Positions 1 to 10,339 of a DNA stretch of 64,000 nucleotides are shown in pieces. Each line of letters starts with the position of its first letter. The first letter of the stretch is position 1. Below the pieces are notes generated by a model. The model worked only from the letters and a program-made list of their open reading frames with translations. It had not been told where the DNA came from and did no database searches. The stretch is from Cruorifilaria tuberocauda (taxonomy: Eukaryota; Nematoda; Chromadorea; Rhabditida; Onchocercidae): positions 1 through 64,000 of the forward strand of contig JABVXU010000146.1 in NCBI GenBank assembly GCA_013365365.1, in the 5' to 3' direction. The position numbers and the translations under genes were made by a program.

Positions 1-391
1 AGTTTTGCCTATATACCTGATTAATGTTATTATCATCTGATAATGATTACATTTCACACTGTTTATGTCAGATGGCTGCAAAAGCTATATCAGTATAATT
101 TTCTAACTGAGTAATCTACTCAAAAAGTAATCAACTATTCTTTAGTTTTAATTTTTGTAATGAAGATGGAAGGTATAGATACTGAAGGAGGGCATCTCAA
201 TATAAATCAATGATTTGATGATTTTCATACTGAAAATTTAGTCGAACGGGCAGTTGAAGAACTATCAACGTTTGGTAAATATAAGAATTTATCAGAAAGG
301 TTAATATTATTACTTTTCAGATAAAACCTTCGTAAAAGGTAAACCAAACATATTGCTGACTTTGATAGGTTAAGACTACTATTTCATACCA
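1..391. other. Upstream flank of the 7TM receptor gene
   Basis: No gene is recognisable here. The only small open frame in the leader is a 17-codon ATG frame near 162-215, too short to interpret. The segment probably holds the promoter and 5' UTR of the receptor that starts at 392, but I see no clear motif. Confidence 0.4.
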
Positions 392-567
392 ATGGATCTC
401 GCTGTTAACGAAACTTCACCCGAAATTCTAAATATTGCAAAATGCAAACCACAACAAACAATTATCACCTATGTTATGTATACATACGGATATATTATTA
501 TCGGCACAATGTTCATATTGGTTTATACTCCCGTCTTTACGATTGTGGTGAAACATAAAGCGCTCAG
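392..567 (+). CDS. 7TM receptor exon 1 (N-terminus, TM1)
   Basis: Starts at ATG 392 and ends CTCAG before the donor GTCAGT. It encodes a short extracellular N-terminus with an NET glycosylation sequon, then a hydrophobic helix (YIIIGTMFILVYTPVFTIVV) followed by a basic loop (KHKALR). It ends with two bases of a codon, and exon 2 supplies the third. Confidence 0.6.
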
Positions 568-2219
568 GTCAGTCGATTAGTCTGATAAAGGTATCAGAAT
601 ATGAGTGAAGAATTTTGTCAGAAAACCTGCCAATAAGCATCTTAACGAATTGTTTTTTCAAATACGAAGATTTACTGAAAAATAGTGGACAGGTAAGATA
701 TCAACAACCTTTTTTCAGGAATTCTTACACAATTCCTTTGTTTATTTTTTCCAATAATGAATTTTCCGGAATCAGTTTGATATTAATTGGAGCGAAACGA
801 CTCATCGATACTGTCGATGGAGAGTACTGTATTGATCATCATAAATGCGTGCTTTTCGTTCGTTTATTTCTTCAAAAAACTTTGACAAACCATTACGCAA
901 AATTTTTTGAAAACTTTCACTTATCTTAAAAACAACTGATAAATCTGTGATAACTATTTCAATGAATAAGTCGAATTGCTAATAGTTCAGTAAGCATAAT
1001 TTCAGATACCTGTCCTGTTTCTCGTGGCAGATTTCATGAGTGGATTAGGTTTGTTGATAAGCAGCTTAGAAAGGCTTTATATGGTAATATTCCCGATATA
1101 TTATTATTTCCATAGCAAACGAATAAATTATTCATTAATTGTCATACTATATGTGATTACTATCATTGCGATAAGTTCCACAATCATTACGTGCTTCATT
1201 GAACCGTCTCGACAGATATCTAATTTTTGTTTGTAAGTGAAGATAAGTACATTCATTAGCTAAGTGAATGCTTTAACTCTAACTGTATCTTTGAATCATT
1301 ATATTACATTATTTTAGAATAGAGTAGTGATGAAATTGATTTACGATACTATTAATGACTTTTTGATTCTGAAATCGATAACGATATAAATTTTACAGTC
1401 AATCATCCACGTATTCACCTCACTTTTTTGTGTTGGCATCGATATCCTCAGCCTGTTTAATGTTGAGTATCATCGTCATGGTTATCGTTATTTTCATCCT
1501 GAGAAAGTAAAGCTTTGGAAAATTTATATTCTTACGAATGAAGCTAAATCAATGATCACTCCTCTTTTATTTCAATACACTCTATATCAGCAGAAATGAA
1601 TTGAAATCTGAAGGAATTTTAATTATATCTGTATTACTCTCAGTGAATCCGAAGAACAGTTCGTTCCGAGGAATTCGTACCACCGTAATTTGTCACGAGT
1701 TCTTCACCAGTTTTTCAACAATCAAAGACAATATACTTATACGACGATAATCTCTTGTTGTCTTACATTTTGTATGAATTTGGATTTCGATTATCAGCTT
1801 TGAAGGCTAAGTTCTTTCAACGAAGATCATTGCTATTTTGTGATTTTAAATAGAAGTTTGACTGATAATTTCTTTAGATCAAAATCAAGCAGTTAGGGAA
1901 AGAATCGTTTTTGAAAATATTTAGCAGTGAGTTTTATAAGTTATTTCTTCTTTTATTGCTTTATTTCTTTACTCTCATTTTTGCAGTTTTTGTCACGGCA
2001 TCTTTCATAATGGTATGTACACTCGGGACGAATTCTGAATTTACGCAAATTATTGCGGCATGCTGCATCTACATGCGTCTGCTGAATTCCTTCAATTTCT
2101 TAATAGTATTCGCATATCGACAAAAAGATTTCCAACTTGTTGCAATTCACTATCTCAAATATGTTTTCGATTGGCGGAAACAAAGTATCGGACCGGCTAC
2201 AGTTTTTCGCATTGCATGA
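392..2219 (+). CDS. Nematode chemoreceptor-like 7TM GPCR (multi-exon)
   Basis: Probable rhodopsin-like seven-helix receptor of the nematode chemoreceptor type, perhaps Srsx-like; it would sit in the plasma membrane of a sensory or other neuron, ligand unknown. Exons 392-567, 719-848, 1006-1232 and 1399-1506 join in perfect phase. The product has an N-glycosylation site (NETS) in a short outer N-terminus, TM1 in exon 1, TM2 in exon 2 ending with a Cys (HHKC) of the kind that forms the extracellular disulfide, TM3 with an E-R-L-Y motif where DRY is expected, TM4 in exon 3, TM5 in exon 4, and TM6 and TM7 in the last exon, ending IVFAYRQKDF, like the end of TM7 in this class. A fifth exon near 1612 starts in the right phase, but its junction to the last exon (about 1880-2219) is not resolved. 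No frame-destroying defect is seen, but a recent pseudogene is not excluded. Confidence 0.6.
719..848 (+). CDS. 7TM receptor exon 2 (TM2)
   Basis: Preceded by a strong acceptor (tttttcag) and followed by GTGCTT. It begins with the one base needed to complete the split Arg codon. It encodes TM2 (around FSGISLILIGAKRLI) and ends in HHKC, the expected position of the conserved extracellular Cys before TM3. Confidence 0.55.
1006..1232 (+). CDS. 7TM receptor exon 3 (TM3-TM4)
   Basis: Acceptor ttcag, donor GTAAGT (a consensus match). TM3 ends with SSLERLYMVIFP, which sits where the DRY region lies in rhodopsin-like receptors. TM4 is SLIVILYVITIIAISSTII. It ends in phase 2, matching the next exon. 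Confidence 0.65.
1399..1506 (+). CDS. 7TM receptor exon 4 (TM5)
   Basis: Acceptor ttttacag, donor GTAAAG. It opens with one base, completing the codon left by exon 3. It encodes an extracellular stretch (QSSTYSPHF) and a strongly hydrophobic helix (CLMLSIIVMVIVIFIL) ending in basic RK, as expected for TM5. Confidence 0.6.
1612..1760 (+). CDS. 7TM receptor, possible exon 5 (loop 3)
   Basis: After the acceptor ctctcag a frame opens in the phase demanded by exon 4 (one leading base). It encodes a charged stretch (ESEEQFVPRNSYHRNLSR, then VLHQFFNNQRQ) that suits the third cytoplasmic loop. The 3' end is unclear. The consensus-like donor (GTATGA, about 1771) leaves one base over, while the phase-0 GTTCTT after LSR would join the last exon smoothly. 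Given limits are approximate. Confidence 0.35.
1880..2219 (+). CDS. 7TM receptor last exon (TM6-TM7)
   Basis: A frame opens after the acceptor tctttag and stays open to the stop at 2217-2219. It encodes a long hydrophobic helix (LFLLLLLYFFTLIFAVFV) as TM6, a short outer loop, then TM7 with an N-S-F-N core and a basic juxtamembrane tail (FAYRQKDFQ). The exact 5' boundary is uncertain because two acceptors are possible. Confidence 0.5.
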
Positions 2220-2824
2220 TTTCCTGACTGACTTGAATTGATTATGGATTATCGATTTGTCGAACTCAACAATAACTTTTTATGATTGCGTTTAATAAAG
2301 AGTTACTTGAAAGATCAAAGAGATTGTGTTCTATTAAAGAATTCGATAAATCTCATTTAGTTTATTACTAGCTGAAAGATTGCTTGTAATATATACAACA
2401 TTTCGTTTATATAAAACGCTAATAAATTCTCGTCTGAACAAGAATCAGCTCAAGAATATTCAGTTAGCAAAATATTCAACTAATCTTCTGCTGAATCCAT
2501 GATTCTTACCTTTTCGATGCTAATCTATTTAGAAATATGTTGTCTGGAAGAAATTCCCTTTTAAGTGAATTTTCAAAGAACGGAAAGTGTAATTTCTCAT
2601 AAGTACCATTCAGTTTATTTGTAAATTTTAATATTTTTAGAATTCTCAAGAAATCACACTCAATAGATATTTGATCTATTTATCCATCTTTTTATTGTTC
2701 CATTAATAACTATCCATTGCACTTAGGGCTGAGTTCATTGAACTTAGAATATCCAATATTTTAATATCATTTTGTAAAATTAGAAGAATCTAGTTTCTAG
2801 TGCCAGCTAATACAAACATAATAA
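2220..2824. other. Intergenic, AT-rich
   Basis: Lies between the receptor stop and the zinc-finger relic. No open frame, repeat or RNA gene is recognisable. Confidence 0.5.
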
Positions 2825-3213
2825 GGTGAAAAGCCGCACGATTGTTCGATATGCGGAAAGTTTTTTAGGTCATCAAATTTGATATCCATGTGAGGTTCCA
2901 CACCGATCAATAGCTCGGAATGTGGAAAAGGTTTTCCTAAATTATCCCATTTAAGTTCATATGATGAAACATGCATTTGAAAACTGATATGCAGAAAAAG
3001 CTTCTCCACATAATCGGATTGGAGAATTCATACGAGGACTCATACCGGTGAAAAGCCATACGGATGTTTGATGTGCGGAAAAAGTTTCGCCCAGAACTGG
3101 ATTTTGAAAGTGCACATGCGAATTCATAGCAACGAGAGATACGTTTCCGGTTTTCAATGAGCTACGTGCAATTGAAGAACCCGAAATTGCATGTGATGAC
3201 ATTCCATGCTAAT
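2825..3213 (+). pseudogene. C2H2 zinc-finger protein relic
   Basis: A decayed intronless stretch of Kruppel-type zinc fingers. One reading frame from 2825 to about 3160 carries the linker signature GEKP twice (first GEKPHDCSICGK, later [14 protein letters not shown]), and one fully intact finger near 3067-3129 with the spacing C-x2-C-x12-H-x3-H. The same frame is broken by at least three stop codons (about 2894, 2978, 3010), and the second and third fingers have lost Cys or His residues. After a frameshift near 3155 a further degenerate finger (LKNPKLHVMTFH) follows. The intact parent would be a DNA-binding nuclear protein. Antisense open frames over this interval are shadows. This is confidently a relic and not a working gene; its parent is unknown. 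Confidence 0.85.
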
Positions 3214-4591
3214 GAACGAAATAATAAGTGTACTTTAAGTTGAAATAGGTGTTGCTATTTGTGATCCTCCAAACTGCTCCTGTATTTTATTTTTTGAATT
3301 TTGCAATTTGATCACTCAACCTTGATTATTAGATGAAAAATTGAATGGAATTCAATGCTGAAAAAGCTCTTAAAATAATGAAATGTTGGTGTTTACTGCT
3401 TTTCTCGTTATGAACATATTATGTTCTCAATGCGCCGATTTATGAAATGCATATAAAACTTCTATCACTTAAGTTTGTTTATTTGAACTGGAAAAAGTTG
3501 TCATGGTGAAGAAAATCTTATATGATTAGCATAGTTTGGAAGCATTCACGTAAGGCAGAAATTGATCGACGTAACTTTTGATGCATATACATGCGATACA
3601 ATATAATATTTTACGTGAAAAAATAATTTTGGTAAATTGACTTATTTGAATTAACAATAGCATGCAATCAATTATTAAAGTGAAAACTTGAATTTGCTAA
3701 AAAAATTGTTGCTGCTTACAGAATTATACAAGAAATTATTTATAGTTTTAAAATTTACAGATTTTCAAGTTTCTATCAGTATTGCACAATTTTCCATGTA
3801 ATATATAAATGAATTGTGCAAGATAACAAATATAATAATAATGAATTTCAAATGAACAGAACTCAATTAATCGAAATATCAAAAAGGGACAAGAGAGTAT
3901 GGTGATAATATCATAAAGGAAAGAATGTTTTCATCTTGCAAAGATTTCATTCGTTTTCCAGAAAATCTGGAATAGTCCGATTTGCCTATACATGAGTGTT
4001 TTTTTGAATTAGCATTATGTTTTGTTTTAGCATCAACATAATCTCCTGCCGTATACAACCGGATTGATCATATCAGGTAATTAATGAAATGGAAATTTCT
4101 CGTCTTCATTCTAATTAATCTAATTTAATTCTCCTAAATCTAATTTAATAATTCATATCGATGACAATATTTTAAAATGATAAACGATAAAGGAAATAAA
4201 TTCGAAAAAAGACTGCATTATCATTTAGCTGTCGTATATATGTATATATGTCTCTTTGAAAGTGATAATACCGTTGAAAAAACTTTTAACATATTCGATC
4301 AAATTTTTAACAGTGAGAAAAAATATACGAACCCGATATTGTATGCCGCAAAACGAAGAAGAAAATAAAAAGTAACTTATTAAAAGTAACATAGAGTTGC
4401 TTATCAGATGGCTTATTTATCAAGCAGTATCCAGTATTTCCAATATATATTGAAATCGATAACTAATTTGAAATCTTTTTTTTCATCTCACATCACATAA
4501 AAGTTTCGATATCATATTGGTTGGATTAAAACAAATCAAAAAAAAATCAACTAATACAAGTTATTTTCTCCTAATTAATTATTTAATTTAA
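3214..4591. other. Intergenic between zinc-finger relic and lat-1 3' end
   Basis: AT-rich and mostly featureless. A 63-codon plus-strand frame at 4177-4368 ends in KRRRK. It has no recognisable domain, and I do not support it as a gene. Confidence 0.4.
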
Positions 4592-4597
4592 TTTATT
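4592..4597 (-). terminator. lat-1 poly(A) signal candidate (AATAAA)
   Basis: AATAAA on the minus strand, about 43 bases past the lat-1 stop codon. That spacing is plausible for a short nematode 3' UTR, but such hexamers are common in this AT-rich DNA. Confidence 0.4.
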
Positions 4598-4639
4598 ATT
4601 ATTGTTATTATTCAATGAACTACGAAGCAACTCTATAAA

Positions 4640-5073
4640 TTATAAGCCTTGCACGAAAACAGGCGGATTTTTTGATAAGTCCATTCGTAGTAACATTCCC
4701 GATCGATTTGCTATCACTTCACCATGACATTGTAAAGTAGATGCGGAACTATCGCTATATGCCGAATCATCCGATACCCGAGCGATCGAAGCAGCTGAGA
4801 TCGGTGTGATCGAATGACGTGCGGCAAAAAGTGAAGTTGACGTCGGTTGTGCTGGAGGTGATGGTGGTGGTGGTGGTGGAAAATTTGGTGGTGGCCTAAA
4901 ATGAAGTGTTCCCGATTCCGGTCGGATGGCTGTAGAGGATAAATTAGGATTTGGTACAAATGTTACAGGTTTCATACAACTGAAATAGTACTGATGTTGT
5001 TGTGGTTGATGATAGTAATTGGATGATGAAGTACAGAGATCGTCGTAGCTAATTGTTGCGTAATCATATAATC
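4640..5073 (-). CDS. lat-1: lat-1 last exon: proline-rich cytoplasmic tail
   Basis: Acceptor tttttcag; it starts with two bases (GA) that complete a Gly codon from either tail exon (5638-5758 or 7108-7171). It encodes a Tyr/Ser-rich stretch, a proline run (FPPPPPPSPPAQP) able to bind SH3, WW or EVH1 domains, then a Ser-rich stretch (DDSAYSDSSAST), and ends FVQGL before TAA. I see no class I PDZ motif at the very end. Confidence 0.85.
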
Positions 5074-8000
5074 CTGAAAAATAGCTATCAGTAATTATAA
5101 ATACAAAGTAGTGTAATATTAGCATTTATGTTATATGATTTTACTTATTCATTCAATTTAAAATTTCAACCATTATTTTAACTTTCGGTAATAAGCAAAT
5201 AGTAAATTAGTAATATAAGCTAAGTATGTAAATAAAATATTCATCGAGTTCAGTATCACATACTTTGGCATAAGCATTAACGATCACATGTAACAGTAAG
5301 AGATATATGCAGAAAAATAAGCATATTAATAACTGTAGAAAACGATCTATCATTGCAATTAACATTATAAAGCGCAGTTACATGTTAAGCTTTTGATTTA
5401 GATTGCATGAAATATTCAATTAAAATCATTAGAATAAGTGCATATCTACGCTGTGGTATAGCAATATTGATTTTATTATTACTTATTGAACAGATTTGTA
5501 AAGCTAATAAGCGTTATAATTAAAATTGCGAAAGAATGGAAATTCTTTAAATATATTTTAATTTTTTAAAAATAACAAACACTAAGACTTCATTGATCAC
5601 ATAGTATCAATAAAGAGTATATCAAATAAAACTTTACCATTTGAATTACAATGTTGACGTGATAGAAGCATTTGTACTGAATTATTGTAACGTGGATCAA
5701 TAGCAGCGACTATACGTGGTGCTGGTAATGCTGGATATTTTTCGCTCATTGAAGGATACTGTAAAAGTATAAGCAAACAGCTTAAAATTTGAAAATTAAA
5801 AAAAAAGGAGAAAATACAATAATGAAAAGAAAGAGGCATAAACATGCAATTTCAAGAATAAATTAAATTTTCTTATTTTATAATCATCATTTCAGTATAA
5901 ACACTTACATGTGTTTTTAGGTAAAATTCATTGTGAAGTAACGAATAAGCAAAAAAAGGAAAAGGAAAATTTTAAAGCCATGCAAGAAAAAAAGAAAATT
6001 AAAACTTAATTACTAATAACAGGTAAGTGCTAAGTTGTCCTCTAATTCAAATAAATCAATCAAATTTAATTAAAGAAGCAAAATAGAAGCTTCAGAATAT
6101 TTCGCAGTAGAAATTATCCCTGTGGGTTCTTCAAAAATTTGTTACATTAAGCTGTAAGTGAAAGATACGATATAATCTTCGATAATCTCTAGCCTAATAG
6201 TATAGAAGTATCAACAAGTTATTTCAAATAACTATGATGCAAAAGTTATTCCGGATAAATGGATTAGACGGAAAAAAACTGTTGGTAATTAACTCATGAA
6301 AGGCCAATTAATTAATTTGATTCCAAAAAAAAGCATATTTAAAAAATTTACATATTTATAACATAATATCGGTAGCGCAATTGAAGAATATTAATTCACG
6401 TGTCGGTGGATATTCCTTTGTATATTTCTAAAGTTTCAAATTTTCACCAGAATTGAATTCATTTGAAAAATACAACTTTTTCACTAAGCTTTGTTCTTAG
6501 ATCATAAATTGATATATGCAAATATTTATATACCAAAGAAAAAAAAATTGGAAGAATTGAACGATTAAGGAAAAGATGATAGAAGATGTAGTTAGTTTCA
6601 AATTAAGAAAAAGCTATCAAAGTTAAAAGAAACATAATTGTCATGATAAAATCATATCATTTACCTTTTAATCTTATCAATGAAATGATAAAAATATTCA
6701 GAGCATACCGTTTTTGATTTAGTTTAACTGCAACAATCTTATTTTAACTATAAGATGAATCCACTTTTTCTATCTCTCCATGTCTATAGTGATAATTACA
6801 TTATTGATAAAATTAATTCAACTATATTAGCTTGTACATAAGCCACTACGTCAATGACAATTGATATGATAAATAAATTTCAAACGATAAGGATGGATAA
6901 GAGAAATTAATTAATTTCCATAGATATTTAAAGAATAAATTTTCTTCTTTTGCAATGAAAGAGAAAAAAGAGCCTTACATTTATGCCAACTTTTTGAATT
7001 TTTTTTAATTAATTGAATTAAGAAAACCAATATGAAAAGAAAAGGAGAAGGAAGAAGAATGATGAGAAGTGATAAATGATAAAGCGACTGATAAAGCATT
7101 GACGAACCTCGTCTTTCATGGATTTTTTCATGAATTAAATGAGCCTGTTGACTAGCCAACAATGCTGAATACTTATCGCTTTTGCCACTATTCAAATCAA
7201 ATGATAAAATGATAAAGTTATCGATAACGAATGATAGTGGTGTGTTACTATAGCGATTAAAAACTGATAAAATGGTCGTGCAGTGTGATATGAAGAGATA
7301 AGGTAGACAGACAGATAAGAAACATATACATAGGAGGTAAAGCTTAAACAAAATTTTTCAAAAATGCAAAATAAAATTTAGAAAGAAATATTTGAAATTT
7401 TCAAATTCCTATGCAATATGTTATAACGGAAATTAATATTTTTCATTTATCAGAAATTAGTAATAATTTGATAAATGATAATATTATGTTTGTAAATAAA
7501 TAATGATTAAATACTGATAATGATTTTTGTTTACAAATAAATTCTACTAATTATATTTGTAAATATTGAAGCCATTTGTTTTGAGTTGTGAAAATATAAG
7601 GAAAAAGTGATTGTAAACTATAGTGTGATAAACAGATAACAGAAAAAAATTTTAATTAACACTGATTTCTATGTGAACTATGAAAATTTTTATGTGCGAT
7701 TTAGGATAAGCTAATTAAGTAACGTTTAAATATTCATATTTAAGCATCGAAAAAAAAAGAAAGTTGCGACAACACTGATAAACTGATAACGATCATCAAC
7801 GCTTTCGTTAGCCATCATCACGTATTTGTTTCTCGTAAAGTTCTGTTGCGGATGTGAAAAAACGTGAGAGTGGGGAAATGCTCCGATTTGTAGTATCATC
7901 AATTAACAGGGCTATCCAAAAATGATAGGATGAAATGAGGTAAGTAATTTTACGCTTACCAATAATTCGGAAGCTGTTGATGAACTCGAACTGACTGCTT

Positions 8001-10303
8001 GACCAGTTTTGCCCGTATTACTACTTGTAGGTAAATAAGGCATCGTACGTGACGAATGGCTTGAATCATCACGCATACAGTCCGGTGCCCATGACACGTG
8101 TTTCACCCATTTTCGGTAATCTTTATGCAACTTAAAAAAGATATTTATAGTTATTATTTATATGAAATTGATAAATCAAGCAGTTCAATGGACCTTGAAA
8201 TCAATCAATAGGAATTGCATACCTACAAATTTGGCTAGGAAATTCTTGGCTTGAACATAACAATTAAAATTTTCAAATTGATAAAGTACCAAATCTATTG
8301 CTGTAAGGAAAAGAAACAAGTAAAAAAAAGAAAAAATGACGAACTCGATCGTTGAAAGTAACATGAAATAGAAATATAAATAATCCTTGAAGAGAATTCA
8401 TAATAGTAAATGCATAGGCCATAATAATTGACTGCTCATCGATCCATAAAAAGCCGAAAGTCCAGGTTAGGCCTAATATGGTAACTAATGCTATCGATCC
8501 CTTTAACCAATTCCTGAAATTTTTGTACGATTAAATAAGTCTTCAAAATATACTCTAATTTAATTGAGAAAAAAGAATTTTAAATAAAATCATTTAATAG
8601 AAATAATAGGTAAATTTTTAATAGAAAGAAAAAAGTGCGCATTAAATTTTAATCAAACATAAAACTCCTCCAACATGAATCATCGCTTAGCTAAGTTAGG
8701 TATAAAAAATAAATTTCGTATGACACCTATAAACCATAATAATAATTCATAGTAATAAATAATAACAATAATAATTAACAATATATATATATAACAAGAA
8801 TTAATAACAATAATAATAATTTAGCTATTTTCAAAAAAACACCGAATTCCATACCGAACATTTTTCAGTGCATCACGATCCTGTTTACATGGTTTATAAC
8901 CGATACTGGAATGACTACAAACAATAAACAATGTCATCACGAGGAAGACTGTATTACAGAATAGAATGATAGCTACTGGTCCAACAAACGCTAGAATGAA
9001 GTAGTTATCGGATCGTAGCCAACAATGTCGTTCGGTACCATAACTAAATCGATCAAACCATATCGATATAGCAACAACTGATAATGGAAATCCTAAATTA
9101 GCGAAATGATTAAATTATTAAAGTGATAGTTTACCTCATGTTAAAATGATAATTTACACATTTATCGATTGAATAAATCTGATCATTAAAGAATGATTGA
9201 TATTAAGAATAGAATGAATAGTAGGAGGAAAGTGCAATTTCTAATTGATCGGAATCTCTAATCAATCTCGGAAAATACTGAATTTTATAATCATAATGAA
9301 ATGGGGAAATGAAAATTTAATAATTTAATTAGATGTATGTAAAAGCTTACCGTAACCAAATAAAAGTATATATGATCTTTTGGAATCTTTCGATTGGAAA
9401 ACCTTAATTAGCATATAATAAAGTTCGAAACCCTCTAATAACATCCAAGAGAATGCAGCAAGAAAGAAATAATGCAATACACCGGCTACGATACTACAGC
9501 AAAGCTAAAATGTTAAAAAATTAAGCTTAATTCCAGCAGGAGAACTCGAACACTTTTAACTGATTGGAACATCCGTACTTTTCTTTTAAGTAATAAGTAT
9601 GAGGAAGCTAGAATGTTAAAACTATAATCAGTATTGAAAAAAATTTCATTATCATTTGTTTTAAATAAATAAGTATTTCATCACAATTATTTTCAGGTAA
9701 CTGAAGATATATTTATTTAATTTATACTGGATGCATACATTAAATTGATTCGTTCACAAGATAATGAATCGATGTTAAAGTAAACTGTTTTGCCAAGGTT
9801 TTTTTTGATATATTAAGTGATAAAGACATGGATGTAATTGAACAGTAAAATTATACATCAGTATTACTCATTATACATAAGTAATTATATATTATACAGT
9901 GCATAATAAAGTAAGGTAAAAGTTCATACTGAATTCTGTGTTTGCCAAATACCACCAAGAAAGACCACTTCAGCAATTAGCAATGAGAAGCAAAGATTTT
10001 TATGAATAAAAATTCGATCACCACCACTGGTACCAAAACATTGAAATGCAAATAGTGATAACAGAAGACATATTATCGATATTATACAACCAGCATAAGT
10101 TATGAATGTCAATGCTATGTTATGTCCAATAGTAAGCTAAAATGATTAAATTTCGAAAAATTTTAAATTCAAAGATAACTTCGAGTAAATTAGAATATTC
10201 AGTTTATTACTCAATCAATCAATAATATTAAATGAAGAGGAAGAAAAAAATATTTCAGTTTTCAAGAGTGGAATTTCTAATTCAAACAAATTACAAATTC
10301 CTC

Positions 10304-10339
<36 letters not shown>

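Noticed and set aside
2797..3202. Two minus-strand frames
   Set aside because: Antisense shadows of the plus-strand zinc-finger relic.
4177..4368. 63-codon plus-strand frame ending KRRRK
   Set aside because: No recognisable domain, no splice or promoter context. Length is within chance for this composition.
5911..5960. Exon-like minus-strand stretch ending LLHNEFYLKTH before a perfect donor GTAAGT
   Set aside because: No AG exists between the in-frame upstream stop and the start of the stretch, so it has no acceptor. It would be worth revisiting only if transcripts show a non-AG acceptor.
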